From positions 776,001-840,000 of the forward strand of contig JABWDB010000005.1 of the NCBI GenBank assembly GCA_019614645.1: DNA of 64,000 nucleotides. The letters run 5' to 3'. The notes beneath the pieces were generated by a model. It was not told the DNA's origin. It worked only from the letters and a program-made list of their open reading frames with translations, and did no database searches. The stretch's first letter is position 1; every line of letters starts with the position of its first letter. The translations under genes were made by a program, and so were the position numbers. This DNA is from Stratiolaelaps scimitus (lineage: Eukaryota > Arthropoda > Arachnida > Mesostigmata > Laelapidae). This document shows, piece by piece, positions 34,893-47,944 of the stretch.

Positions 34893-37293
34893 GTCGCAAG
34901 CAGGCCTTCAATTCACCAAGGAAGTACGCGCATGATTCGAATGACTTCGGAAGACGTTTGTGTAGGCGTAGCCAACTCGTAATGTTAAGGCCCCCGGTAT
35001 AAACGATGGGCTTGTTCTCGTCCGTTTCTAGCCTTTACTCTAGAAGCTGACTGGGACTTTACATGGAAATTCGTTAGACTCCTCTCTAGAATTTAAATGG
35101 AAATAGGTTCGTAATCGGTGGTTAGACAAGGGAGACATAACGCCATAGAAATCAGAGTTAATCCCTAACCTCCGGAAACAGCCACTTGTACATCAAATCC
35201 CTGCTCGTAAGCAGGGTTTAGAACGCTCCGCTAGCGGAGACCTCATATTTGTCTCAGCACTTATAGCAGCCTGAGTGGATTTCCGTAGTCAGGCATAGTG
35301 GCCCCCGAACGCACGATGCAGGGTTAAATGCCGGGTGTTACTCCAGTGCGAGTTTCGTCACCCTTCGCGGTACGTGCCCTGTTGAGTATTTGTGTTGATC
35401 TGGTTTGGTCGCGGCGCCGGATTTACCGAGGTGTGCACGCCACCGAGCCGATTAAAGAGGCGGTCGCCTCGGCGGGATCATCTCGAACGATTTAAGAACC
35501 TCCGAGCGGCCTGTCCGATCCTGAACTCAGGTGGATTACCCGGATACCCATTTCTCCCGCTTATGCCGCTGGCTCAATTGAGAGTGCAAATAAGCATGGC
35601 TGCCTGGAGTACTCTCTCTCTCTCTCTCTCGCTCGCGATATCCTTCTGGGAGTAGTTTTGTAATGCTTACACGGGCTAAGCCAGTAGAGTCAACAAGTGC
35701 GCGGACCCAAACAACAAGCGAACGGCAAACTCCATAGGATCCATTTGCATGAACGGGATTCTGGCGGCCCTAGATCGGATAAGCGAGCCCTTAACAACCT
35801 ATAGACGATCAGCAATGAAGTCCATACTACAGCCGTTAGCCATGAAGGCAAAAGCTATGAGGCAGCAGCAATTTGAAGCACATCAACGATAAAAAAAAAG
35901 GGTCACTTAAGACGCTTACCGCAACAACATGCTCTTTGTAGTTATCATTGACTACAGGAATCGCTCACAAGTTGGCGCTAATGCTTCCAAGGCGAATTCC
36001 CTGTAACGCACTCCCAATGAGTTGTTAGCGCGTTTCGAGAGAAACCACACTTCGGTGTAGGTGGGTGCGGGGATAGCGTGTGGTCGTCAGCCGCAAATGA
36101 ATAAAGCCAATCAAATGAGATTCACTGGCAGCTCTGGGTGCAGACAGAATCGTTAATTAGGGATGTGCGGATTTGTTGTGCGACTTGTCCTTTTGTCTAG
36201 ATCCCCATTTGAAGGATAGCTCTACAATGAGACAGGGGACCCGGTATCCGCTCGGTCGGAAAGTCGCCACCATAAACTCATTTACGCTTACCCTGCGTCA
36301 GTCCGATGCGTACAACTCAGTCGGGTCAATCTTTTGGGTTCACTATTTTTCAAATAGGTTCCGTCATATGATTTGGCTTTTTTAAGCAAGTGTGCCAGGC
36401 GGACCGGTTTCAGTGTCATACGATCTAACGATCGAATGTTTAGCAATTCTCTACGGCCGTTTGGGTTTTATCTCGTTTCCTATGGCGTTCTCATTGAGAG
36501 TCTCTCGGGCCGAGATTTCTATTCTCGTAGCCCGTGAGAGGAAACTGCCATCTGAGTTCGACTTTTCATTCAAACAGAAATCTTTGCTCAAATTTGAAAA
36601 ACTCTCCCTACTGCTCCTGCCAGAGCAAAAGTTGAAACTTGTATATTATCCACTTGTTATATTCCTACATCTTGTGCAATATTCGACAATATCCGGAACA
36701 ACAGTGAGTTCGGTTACCTGTCATACATATCATATATCATATCATAATCAAATGTTTATTCTCGGAACTGCAATATACATACATATGCTTAAGTTCTCGG
36801 TAAAAAAAAAGTAAAAATTAAAAAAAAAAAGTAAAAAGTCATGCATATGACTTCATCACGCTTCGAATTTTTCTTCTTTTTTAAGATGAAAATAATTGTG
36901 CTTGTGATGACTACTTCCTCTGTGATTTTCAAAGAGTTCATTTTACAAATAATTACGCCCCCGAAGTTGCGGCCCCACCCATTGAACATATATATATATA
37001 TATATGTGTGTGTGTAAGTTGATTGATGATCCATTCGAATCGTTTGCCGATTGGTTTTACAATCACCTTGCACTACGACTGTCTCACGCAATATTAACCA
37101 CACACCTCTAGTGGCTTCGTTTTTAGCTGATAGCAATATAATCATTGCCTCTCGCTCTCCCCCATGAAACGTGCATGTGTTACTTGGAACGATTGGAACA
37201 CCGTTACCCTCGAAGTTTTTTTTTGAGAATCTGGCATTAGATGTGGACAACTGAGTTAAGCACCTCCTTAATACGTGTATAACGCATACTCAC

Positions 37294-37354
37294 CTTTGGT
37301 TATACATGTAAAGTGGACGTCGTTTATGCATCCAGTCCAATTCTTATAATACAA
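37294..37354 (-). CDS. Candidate internal exon, product unknown
   Basis: On the minus strand a gattgcctag acceptor is followed by 20 open codons and then GTGAGTATG, a good donor. The peptide includes NWTGCINDVHF. Starts in phase 0. The G-C-I-x-D-V spacing faintly recalls the end of laminin-G domains (GCI.D), but this is too short to claim. It would follow the candidate exon at 38449-38540 in compatible phase. Confidence 0.2.
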
Positions 37355-37753
37355 CTAGGCAATCAGCATTATATACGGGAAAGCATTGTACTAAATAGTG
37401 TGCTTATTCAAGTAGAGCTTTTGCCAAGTCAAATGATAATAATATCATACCTAAAGAATCATGGTCGTCTTAGTTAACGCGTATCTTATTGCTAATGCAT
37501 AGCAAAACATGCACTACTTGGGATGTCGGAATTAAATCGATTCAAACAGTGAACAAAAACAAAGATTCAGGTGGCTTAGCAAGTCGATATGTGTACAAAT
37601 GTCAGGTATGAAAATTGTTCGAAGTGAAGCGAGATATATCTCATATCGTTTGGGTATCTCCCGCGACGTTGAGCTCTCACTTTGGAGGTAGCGGAGCTCC
37701 GTTCAGATCAGTTCGGTTGTTCGACAATTGAAGTGTACCGCTCTCATGTCGGT

Positions 37754-38161
37754 CTATCTGCCGCGCTCGGTTCGGAATGTGATGTATGCGCTAAGATTAA
37801 GGCGCCTTTCGAGCCGGCGGTTAAGTCGCCTGCGGTCGATGGCTGCTTGCAGGGCAGATCCCCACAACAACAACAACAACAAGTTGCCTTGACGCTCGAA
37901 AGCTCGATGAACAAGGATTAGCGGCCGACGGAGACGACCTGCAGCGGCAAAGAAGCACCGGACTGCGTGGGAGATCCTATAGGCTGCCAATAACATGTCC
38001 ACAGGCCTCGCGCCAGCCAGGACCACAGCCGTACCCAACGTCTCCTCTTCAGGAGTCAGGTAGCCGAGACACAGCACGCTGCCCCTGGCCATCTTTAGCA
38101 GTCGCCTTAAGAGTTCATCCCTCCACCCGCCCCTATTGTCAGAGACCAGTGAAGATGTCAC
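37754..38161 (-). mobile_element. Non-LTR retrotransposon remnant (region after reverse transcriptase)
   Basis: The minus frame has a stretch GYLTPEEETLGTAVVLAG followed by ARPVDMLL. In R1/jockey-type LINE polyproteins the segment just after the reverse transcriptase typically reads AYRT-(x)n-A-(x)-VLAG-(x)-PP-(x)-DL, and LLR-type residues precede it, as here (LLRRLLKMARG). The match is to motif order and spacing from memory of the family. Catalytic motifs (YADD) and the endonuclease are absent, the frame opens after a stop just upstream, and a CAA repeat lies in its distal half, so it is a fragment at most. Confidence 0.4.
37864..37882. repeat. (CAA)6 microsatellite
   Basis: Pure CAA tract inside the retroelement-like frame; plus strand would read poly-Gln. 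Confidence 0.95.
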
Positions 38162-38448
38162 CCGCTTGCTTATTAGGGCTTATCGGAAGCTTACGACGTT
38201 TAACATGTCTCAGCGCTGGCCGATAAGGGCACTGAGCATAAGACAAGCCTCGGCCGTATCCCAGCAGTATCGCTCTTCGACAACCGCTCACTAAGAGCTA
38301 ATTGCTGCCGAATTTCCTCCTGTATCTACAGTTCAATGTTTGGCTTCAATCAATGAGATTCAATTCAAAAACACATTTATTTAAGTCAGAACTGTGTGAT
38401 AGGGGGTATGGGTCGAAAGTGGAGTAAGCATAACCATTGTGTACTCAC

Positions 38449-38540
38449 AGTTCGATCCAGATACTCGACATTATCACGGTTCAGTCGAGTCTCGCTTTGA
38501 ACGTGAAGCTCGAGAGAATGGTGAGCAAGAGAAACAGTTC
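38449..38540 (-). CDS. Candidate internal exon, product unknown
   Basis: Minus strand: acceptor ending ...cataaacag, 92 nt, then GTGAGTACA donor. The open frame ends in phase 0 and reads SLELHVQSETRLNRDNVEYL in its middle part, a protein-like composition. The next candidate exon on this strand (37294-37354) starts in phase 0. The acceptor's pyrimidine tract is weak. No family recognised. Confidence 0.22.
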
Positions 38541-38670
38541 CTGTTTATGTTGCTGATTGACTGGTTCTGCTCTGGAATTGAGACCTTAGCCTTCAGCGTG
38601 ACCTAGGGAAGCGGAACCTACCGGAACGTGGGAGCTTCATGCGCGAGGTCGAACTTTCGCACTTTGACGA

Positions 38671-38756
38671 ACTACGCGTCCGTACGAAGCACGAGAATCG
38701 CCGTAGACCCACTACGCGTCCGTACGAAGCACGAGAATCGCCGTAGACCCACTACG
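38671..38756. repeat. Perfect 40-bp tandem duplication
   Basis: Unit begins actacgcgtccgtacgaagc; copies at 38671-38710 and 38711-38750 are identical, with six more bases of a third. Not a multiple of three, so it would shift any reading frame through it. Identity suggests a recent event, or an assembly artefact. Confidence 0.95.
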
Positions 38757-39136
38757 GACGAATTACCTATATATTGGCCAGCTTCAGGTCAGCGTCGAAA
38801 AAATCCAAAGTCAGCAACAGTGGGTCCTTTCGACCGGTCGAGCAAATTTCGGTGGCTGCGATAGACAAAGCTACCACAAACATCGGGAGCCATCGATCTG
38901 AACACTGTCAAGAGCCTTCTATTTTGCCTACCGCACGGTCAGAAACAGCAAGAGCACCGGTTCAAGGGGTGCGCCAACGTGCAGGAAACGCGGTCGACAC
39001 GGCACAACGGTTGCCACCAGAATGCCACATAGATCGAACAACGAGGATCAATCAAATCGTCACCACGATCACTGGCCTTTCTCATCAGCTTTCTTCGCGG
39101 AGAATTTCTTCATTTATCGCTATTTTATACATACAG

Positions 39137-39174
39137 ATATATATATATATATAGATATATATATATATATATAT
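39137..39174. repeat. TA-rich microsatellite with GA interruptions
   Basis: Two TA tracts joined by AGA. Another TA tract is at 39721-39739. Confidence 0.95.
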
Positions 39175-41123
39175 CGGACGTTTCTTCACGTTGTTCGTCG
39201 GCCCTCATTCTTGCCGCTGATTCAGATGCGACTCGATGGCGCAGTCGGATCGTCAGCCCCTGCGTTTGTTACACCATTTTACACCTATTACACCATTTTT
39301 TGGTCCGTCCTGTTTTCTCTCCTCTTTGCCGTCTCGACAATTGGACGCGTACGCCGTTCAACAGTTATTGTTCGACCCATCGAACTCATTACTATAGTGC
39401 CACAAGTAGTATCCAATTGTTATTACGGGCGTCTGACGTTGTCCCGCCCCTTGTTGTCGTTCCTCTGCCGGTCGTTGCTGTCGATCACTTCTCGGTGCGG
39501 TTCGTCTTTGAGCGAAGCCTTCGACCTGCTCTGACACCGGTCTTCGGGTCGTAGCTGGGTCGATGCTGGACGTCGCCTATTGCCAATATTGCCTATTCGC
39601 GATCAGCATTTCGAATTGGCTTCAATGAGGTGCGAACAGCGCGCTCGGTCAAAGGCCACGCCCCGTTCTTTTCTGAACGGGTAGCTCGTCAGCTAACTCA
39701 CTAACTAACGTCCTCTATAGATATATATATATATATATACTGACGGGTGGGCAAGCTGTGACCAGCGACTCGGACGCCGGCAACGATGAGTTAGGACTCA
39801 ATTCGCAAAGCGCCGATTGAGTGATCGTTGAAGATGAAGACAGTTTGCTGCCGGCTGTCTATTCTGGCCAACTTCATTGGCAGCCGCATCGATTTTTGTG
39901 ATTGGTCGACCAACAGCGTGCTACGATTGCTTCCTTTATTAGTGGCCGTTGACACTCGTGTTTTCTGTCATTTTGAGCAATAGGTATGTTGGTCGAATTG
40001 TGTGCTGCGAGGCCATACGAGTACCACGTAAGCGTGAACGTTCAGTGGGTAGCATTGGCTGCAGCATTGGCTAAACTCGATAAATGACCCGATAACTTCA
40101 ACTGAGTGAGAAGAAATCATCTAGGATTTCAACACAGGTGTATTCCTCATTGTGTATCCACTTGTGGAACTTTTCGGATTTCTAGCTTCGACATATGCGA
40201 AGGGAGACCCGTGAGAAGGCCCGGTTGATATGACGACGTCATGAGAACAAAAGTGGCGCTTTCTGGACAAAAAACCCAGAGGGCGTTGTTTTGCTACTTT
40301 TGAAGAGTGCCGATCTTTTGGATGCAGTCGTAGTGTAACCGTCGTTGGCTTAATGTTTTTTTTTGTTTAGCAGCTCGCGATTACAGCCTCGAAGGCCTAA
40401 GGGATTTCCAGACAGCAATCGGCGACCTCCGACTATCTACGGTTTGTGTCGGCAAAGAATCAGCAGGCCCATCAACGCCTGCGGTCCAACCCCGTGCAAA
40501 GCTCTACAGACACTGAGATATAAGTAGGCGTCGTTCGTTTTGATCAGATTGCTGACGATCTACTACTACTGCTGTTACTGCGACCGTAGCGACTACTCCT
40601 TGTTCCTCCTAGATGTGCGATTTCCGATCGGCGGCCGACTGGGAACAGAAACAGCAAACATTGGAGGCCGACGAGCCGTTGGCGGCGGCGTCTGCTGATG
40701 CCTGACGCCTGCTTGCTTTCGTTCGAGATCAGGCCATCGCCGCACCGTCGACTCCTGTCTCGACGGCTCGAATCGTGAAGCGATCGAGATCGCAGGCGTC
40801 AGTGTGCAACTGTCAATTTTGATGAGTTCGCCGAGTCTCGCCAGCCCGCGTCGGGGCCCACCCGCGAAGGCCGGTGGTGCCGAGGCGTTTGTGAGAGAAG
40901 GCTCACGAAAGCATACTGCTCTCTTCATTGTCTCTACCGCGCTACTCTGGGCCAATGCCTGTGTGGCCATCGGTCATCGTCTCTCATCAGCATCAAAACA
41001 TACCGAACAGATATATGTTAAAGCAGAACCGGTACAACACTCAAATGTATCCGTACAAGGTGACTCGCGGACCTGGCGACCCGAACTGTATCGTTGCAGG
41101 TTATTTCATGTCGAGATTCTGAT

Positions 41124-41172
41124 GAGCAGTAATATGCTTCATATATGCGAGCAGTAATATGCTTCAATAATA
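41124..41172. repeat. 25-bp tandem repeat, two copies
   Basis: gagcagtaatatgcttca occurs at 41124 and again at 41149, each followed by an AT-rich spacer ending atatg. Confidence 0.92.
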
Positions 41173-41363
41173 TGTGAGGTTTACCAATTCGGACGGGTCG
41201 CACACGGCTCAAGCCAGAGGGCGCCGACCTCTGCTGCATCGATCGCCGGGTTGTGGGTTCGCCCACGTGTGTTACGGTGGCCTGACGATTATGACGACCC
41301 ATGGGTTTGTTCAGGCGAACGACAGGTACGCCTCGTAGGACACATGCATAGTCGCAAGAGGAG

Positions 41364-41423
41364 GTTGTTAATATTTACACAGAGTTTAGAGCAGTTGTTA
41401 ATACTATGCAGAGTTTAGAGATA
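41364..41423. repeat. 30-bp imperfect tandem repeat, two copies
   Basis: gttgttaata ... agagtttagag at 41364 and 41394, with a few changes and one indel in the middle. Confidence 0.9.
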
Positions 41424-43304
41424 TAGTCTAGAAATATAGATTCTTCTAGTTTACTTAAACTAAATCACGCATTGCAGCTTATCGTAGTCACGCTTACCTA
41501 AAAACCGCGTAATAACCGAAAGCAAACGTAATAATAGAACAACAGAACAAAACAATTATCGAGATGTATAGTCATTTATTTAGATGGAGCGGTAAGTGCT
41601 CAGTGGCGAGGCTCCGCACGGGAAATAAATCTTAAGTACGTTCTCAACGGTCGAGACAGACTCCAGCACTTTTGCAGTTCAATTAATTTCTAAGTTCCAG
41701 TATTCGACTGTACTGTACCTGATAACTATTTTGCTCTGTGAACATCCAATATTACAATAGAGAGCTCAACGGTGATTACGCCATATGCTTCTCCGGGTGA
41801 CCGCCGAATGAACACGGACATGGTAGGCGCTTTCACAGGCGATCCGCTGTGTGGCTTGCGTAACTATTCCCATGTAGAAATTTCGGTTATGATCGTGTCT
41901 TCACAATGTCTGCCCCGTCCACCCATGTTTTTAGCCCGCTTGGGATGTTCAGCATTCGCCTTCATACAATAGATACATGGAGACCATCCTCCCACCAGCC
42001 TGCACTGCCTGTGACGACCAAGTCAACCTCCTCTTTTGCCAGCAGGACGCTTCGGGCAAACTGGCTGAACCAAAGCCTTCTGCTCTGCAGCCACAGCAGC
42101 AGGAGTAGTGATAGCAGCAGTAGCAGCCACCGCGGTGGACAACTGGGCCAGGAAAGGAAGCGATCGTGAGCGAGAGTGGATGGTATACGCGGTCCTGCAG
42201 TGGAACGAAGGGACCTGACTGGCGTGGAGTTCCCATCTCTGACTGTCCAGGTAGCAGCGAACCCAGTCGTGGGGTGCGCGGACCCTTTTAGGTGGGTGGG
42301 AGGTAATCTCCCCTCCCTGGGAGCTTATAACCCTCTGCCGAGAGAGAGACAGGCAAGGGGTCTGCTCCTCGCTTTAAGCTCCATCGAGCAGTTTCATTCT
42401 ATACACCGGGCTACTACCAACATCGAGGCCAACGCAGGCCCAGCTAGCGAAGCGGCAGGCCGGGCCTCGAGAACGAGGCAAAAGGGCCAAAAAGGTCCAC
42501 CATGATGATGACGAACGCCGGGGAAAAGGCCGACAGCAATAACCGACGGGCGAGTCGCCGAGGGCCAGGGTCTACTTTCGGGAGCAGGAGGGCGGCAGGG
42601 TGTGCAGAATAAGCCAAACAAGCGACGGGCTCAAATAAGAAATCCACAAGGAAGGTGGAGACTATAGCGGCAGCGGATGCATGTGAAGAAGGCATGTCTC
42701 GTGTGTACAATTTTTGGGTAAAAATTTGAATAGCTGCGAGCCGGTGACCGCCGATTGGGGAAGTGGAACTTATTTACTGTACGCAGCGAATACAATAGAC
42801 GGGCCTAACGAAACCGTGTAACAACGCGTAAAGGTCTCTCGCCAAGGCTTGAGCACCTAGGCGTCACGTTCCTTCTTCGATTTTGATTGTCGTTACGTGG
42901 ATCTCGATTTTTGCGCGATCTTTTACTCAACGCCACGGGAATGCATGAACGACATAGGGATACAGGGTGCCATTATACTTCGTATGGAAAGCAAAAAATA
43001 GGGTTTAAATATGTAGCGATTTGACATCATGTGGAACTCGGATGCGATCAACGAAGTGAACGAGGCTGGTTAATCGACGGTGGCGGACGGATTGCCCGGC
43101 GGCGATTCTATGGAACGGATTCCAATTCTAAGGATACACTGCCTTACGATAGGATACATATTTCCAACAGCAACCAAAAACGGCTAGAGCTGCCGCACAC
43201 GTACATTTCTCAGTTCGTATAAAGCTTGGCCTTTGTCGTGTACCACTGAAACAGAAGGCACTCGCATAGAAGACCTTGTAAAGTCGATTTGGAAGAGACT
43301 TATC

Positions 43305-43306
<2 letters not shown>

Positions 43307-43357
<51 letters not shown>
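43307..43357. repeat. (TA)25 microsatellite
   Basis: About 51 bases of pure TA, followed by gtatata. Confidence 0.98.
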
Positions 43358-43365
<8 letters not shown>

Positions 43366-45137
43366 TTCGAAATGTGACAAGATGTCAGTTTGCGCTTGGA
43401 GTATGTATGGTTAGCTGTTGATGACTAGCTGAGAGTTTCCTCATGGAACGAGCAGGTTTTTCAGTCGCTTGAAAACGGATACGAGAAGTAATTAAAGTTA
43501 TTAATATTGACAGCCTAACTAAATCGGCCTGAATAGCCCCCCCCCCCACAGAGACGAGACAATGATTGTTACATAGTGCTTGTAAAATACTGACCGACTT
43601 GTAGCTGTTGGGGGCAAAACCCAATTTAAAATAATCCCGATTTAAAACCGACCTGTGCTCGATATTAATGACGAACATGTTCCGAGAATTTCGTTTATTA
43701 TCGTTCGTATGCCGCGTCTGTCTGCCATTGTCAGCATAATTGTTTCTATACCATTAGTGTGGCCGAGTTCCTCGTACAGAATAGTCGACAGTGGTCACTA
43801 CATGGTAAGCTTCGCTGGCCCAGTGCCTTTATATAGATGGCATGTACAGAGTAGACTAGATTCGTGGGTGCCGAGGCGCGTCGTAGTCCTAACGAGACCG
43901 GCGGTCCAAACACCGCACGACGCAAAAGCCGATTAAGTATTACGCTTGAGAAACAAAAAAAAGAAAACCGAAATGACTCCATAGAATCCAGACGTCGACC
44001 TGACTCTGTGAGCGCACAGTTGTACATTGAATCAACCTCTACAGGTTACTCGGCGGAGGTTAGGAGCGGTGTGGAGTCTAGCGCACAGCGAGTGCTCGTG
44101 GGGATCTTGTTACAGCGTACGAAACAACACTGGAGTGGAGAGACCGTCGAAGTCGCTCGACAACGTGTATATGCGCAGGGGACTTCTTGGGCTTCCATCC
44201 ACTACATACACATGTAGTGCAGGGTCGTCACATCACAGCAAATCCAATACCGTGTAAGTGTCCCGTTCGAGATACTTCCGAGTGCAGCAGATAGTTCGGG
44301 CAGGCAGGCAGACAGACTCAGATACAACGAACAGCCCTCCGCCAAGGGACAGTTCGTCAGTACGACTGTTGCGACTGCAGTGCAGAGGAGGAGGCGGCGG
44401 CGGCGGCGGCAGCAACAGCACCAGCAGTAGTACTAACAGTGGCGGCGGGAGAAGCGGTTGGAGCCATAGGCCAATTAGTACGCACGGCTTTCGAACAGCA
44501 GACGACAACGAGGGCAGCTTTGGGTGTTAGTCGCCGGTGCTCGTTATACGAGAGGACGAAGAGGGACGTCTATCTGTCCTCTGTTGGCTGGGGAACTGGC
44601 CGCCGCCAACTGGCGGCCGTCTGCTCGTTTGACAGCTGCATTCGTGAAGACCTGAGGGGGCTGGCGGCCAACTCGACAGAATCGGCCGACCTCGATACAA
44701 CAACGGGAGAGCGTACGTTAGAGTGTGCTCCTCTAACAAGCATCGTCCTGAGAACAGGACAACACCGGTGACCCGGGCAGCGGCAACGATAGCGACAAAG
44801 GCAGACGGGAGATGACGAGGTGGTATCGCAAATCTTATCAGGGCGATAACATGTACCAATAACATGCATTGTAGCCATCGACATTTTTGATGTAGTTTTT
44901 TATTGAAATTCTTCGTTCTCATTTAACGGGACAACTCGGAAGGTACTTATTAGTTTACGCCGTACTTTCGTGACGCTCATAGCAAGACTCAATGGACTGT
45001 TTTAATTGTGCGACGTTATTAGCGTGTAGGAATTTTAGCCGAGGAACCGCTGAAGAAAGGAGTTGCAGTAATAATAATAATAGAAGAAAGAAATAGAAAC
45101 CAAATGTTTTTTGTCTGAACCGCTGCTTATTTAGATC

Positions 45138-45167
45138 ATAATAATAATAATAATAATAATAATAATT
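45138..45167. repeat. (AAT)10 microsatellite
   Basis: Pure AAT tract. Confidence 0.97.
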
Positions 45168-47919
45168 ATCCCTAAAGACTTATTAATCGAATTCTCCCAC
45201 ATAGTGGTCGTGCTTCGAGAACTGACAAACGCGTACACGCTTCGAAAGGGCCTTATCTAAATCTCGTCGAATCTATTCTATGAAAGAACGACTTGAACAT
45301 CACCGACGGCTAAAAAAAATTCGAAATCTCATGGGGTGTCCATTTTCGTCAGCGGCATTGGACGCCGTGCGACCCGACAATCAGTAAATCCCCACTCAAT
45401 CCCTACGCATGCGTCCGTACGTCAATTTCATGCTGCCTCCCCGCAGCTAACTACGCTGATGAGATAGCGGTTAAAGACGCTCGGAGGTGATGAAGTCGGC
45501 CGACAAGGCTGGCCGCAACGAAGCACACCAATGCGAGATGTACATATCTCCCGGCGAAGCAACTGAGCATTTTTGAAAATCTCGTTCGCATTGCTGCTGG
45601 GTATCAGAGGCACTGAGGAGATTTCTTCTCGTCTCGGCTGCACATACTCGCGGCCGGCGGTGTCTCTTTGCTTGGGCGGGATAAAAGTGTCTGATGATTC
45701 GTTCGACTCTCATCTCTCTAGATTTCTACTGATCTGGTTCCTCTCAATCATCGACTGTCCCCGTTGTTGCTCTACGCGATACTTTCAAAAGGTTGGACCG
45801 CTCGGATAGCGTGTCCTGTGCGACACCTCTGTTCGGTCTCTACACGGCGTGTTACCATGCGGCGATTTGGAGCATATTTACTAACGTTACTGGAACGCTG
45901 AGCATACTGGAAAAACCGACAACCATCGTCCTTTTTGGGTGTGTCCTGCCGTGCTTAGGCGGTTGACAGCTGGCTAACCTTATTCAGCCCCGCACGTGGT
46001 GGCCCGCATTTTGCCTGCCCCGGGAACCGGCCCAACCCCGAAACCGGATATGACTGAATGTTGCAAGTATAGGAGAGCCTAATTCATCATTAGGCTCGCT
46101 CCGCAAACGAATTGCTCTGGGGCATACCCGAAAATTATCAGTCAACGTTTGCGCATGGCCGCTGCAAATAATGAACAGCTATTGTAGCGTTAGAATTCTC
46201 GAAATGAGACATCTTGCGGCATCGTTCTCCGATCGAAGCCAAACATGTACTTGTCGTATGTGGCCAGCAGCCGTTTGCCTGTGTGAGAGTCACTGCCTCA
46301 AGCATATTAAGTACCATCCATACGCCGCTGTACTGATGCACGTTGGTGGTGGAAGTCGCGAGACGAACGCAGAGTTGTGGAGGGCTAATGTCAAGCTCCA
46401 GGAGTCTCGGTCGGTCGGTTGGTCTCGACAAGGATTAACCGAACGGCAGTTCGCTCGCCCGTTTGTTAGCTTGTTCTATTCCTCTCCTTGAACGGACGTT
46501 GTATGTTTCGTAGCCATTCCACTCCAGAGCATAGCAAGTGCTGTCCGATCCCGCCGCCGGCATCCAGCCGGTGCCGCGGCCGCCGCCGTCGCCACCGCCA
46601 CGGTCTGCTGTCCAGCAGTGGGCTCCGTGGTGTTTGCTAGCTAACCCTCCTTCCTCTCTCCACCTCCTTCTCGATCCCTACGCCGTCCTCAGGGCCGATC
46701 CCAGCGATCGGTCCAGCATGACAGAAGTGAAACCCTCGACAACGTCAGCCTGCTGCTGCCAGTAGTCCGCCCTGGCAGCAGCCACCGCGACCAGACCCGA
46801 CGCCACCTAATCTCCCTTACGTCTGCTGGCTCTCCTAGTAATCCTAATTCTGCCAGGGATTATCCCTTCACGGTGCCAACGCCGCAGCAGCAGCAGCAAC
46901 TCAGGTCTCCTGCGCACTCCACATGCTAATTATCGGTTCTTAGCAGTTTGTGTGTGCGCGTGTGCCTGTCTATGTTTGTGTGTGTGCTTATGTGTGTGCG
47001 CGCATGTGTCAGCTGCCAGCTGATCTTGCGCCCCGTTTTGTTGTGTTGTTCTACATGTTCTCAGGTATAACTTCTGTGTCTCGTAGCGTTTCTGCTAAAT
47101 CTGCTCGTTGGTTTTTGCCGTCGATCGTTGTCGTTATCGTCTTTCCGCCCCACACCGGGACCGCGATGACGGAATACCAAAGTAGGGACAAGCATCAAGA
47201 ACGAGTGAAGGGCTGAATGCTTAAAAATCAACTGAGAAAAAAAATTAGAAAGCGTAGAAAAAAGGAACAAGTGGCAGGTACCTATGGCTTTCGATGGCGA
47301 GGCAATGTCACAATCTCCCGAGTAGACGGTGAGCGATTACTATCGATTGCCATTGATCATCAGCGCCATAATACGATCATGGCTCGGATACAGAGAACCG
47401 GACAGGTGGAGAATGGCCCATGGATGTAGAATAGATCGGAGCTGTCGACGCTCTGGGTGACAACAGCTACGGATGTGTTGGCGTTCTCAGGGTGCCCCCC
47501 TTGAACACGTCGAGGGTGAAACAATTAACTATGAAGGGAACAATGCGCTGCGGTGCTGATGAAATGTCCAAGGGCCCAATGTGGAAGCGTAAGGTCGGGG
47601 GAGAGCGGACAGAGGAGACCATGATCACTGTGGAGAGTCACGTGGGTAACCGGGCTCGTGGGTGAAATTTCCGTAGAATACCCAGGGGATCGCGACACTT
47701 TGTGTTTGTTTAATAACACAGATTTATACTAACAATATATAACAACTAATATATAACAATATAATAATAATAATAATAACGTGATTTGAAAAAAATAAAC
47801 AATAAAAGCTCTAGCATCCGTTCTTCATTCAAGCCGTGTAGAAGGTGAGATGCTGATATCGGGGATCGTGCCGTTCGTCGCAGGCGACTTTGTTCGTACA
47901 GAACTAGCACCACTATAAT

Positions 47920-47944
47920 ACACACACACACACACACACACACA
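47920..47944. repeat. (AC)12 microsatellite
   Basis: Pure AC tract. An AAT tract lies at 47761-47779. Confidence 0.97.

Larger units (their letters stand above)
33901..37293. other. Region with one protein-like but unassigned frame
   Basis: The GC-rich part at 33.9-34.4 kb has a plus frame (34063-34395, 110 codons) of mixed, natural-looking composition ending ...HTNTNQSI, but with no known domain and competing minus frames. The rest is AT-richer, with TA tracts at 34642 and 36988, a hairpin at 34866 and an unassigned plus frame at 36392-36814 (140 codons). Confidence 0.35.
38541..44392. other. Gene-poor region with tandem duplications
   Basis: Contains the 40-bp duplication at 38671, TA/GA tracts (39137, 39721), two short tandem repeats at 41.1-41.4 kb, the (TA)25 at 43307 and C11 at 43537-43547. 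GC-rich pieces at 40.6-41.0 and 42.0-42.6 kb carry frames on both strands (40593-40970 minus, 40804-41157 plus, 42176-42505 plus), none recognised. Confidence 0.4.

Noticed and set aside
35390..35600. GC-rich stretch that looked like rRNA at first
   Set aside because: No conserved 18S, 5.8S, 28S or 5S segment could be matched.
41200..41285. B-box-like gtgggttcgcccac as a possible tRNA
   Set aside because: No A-box at suitable distance and no cloverleaf stems.
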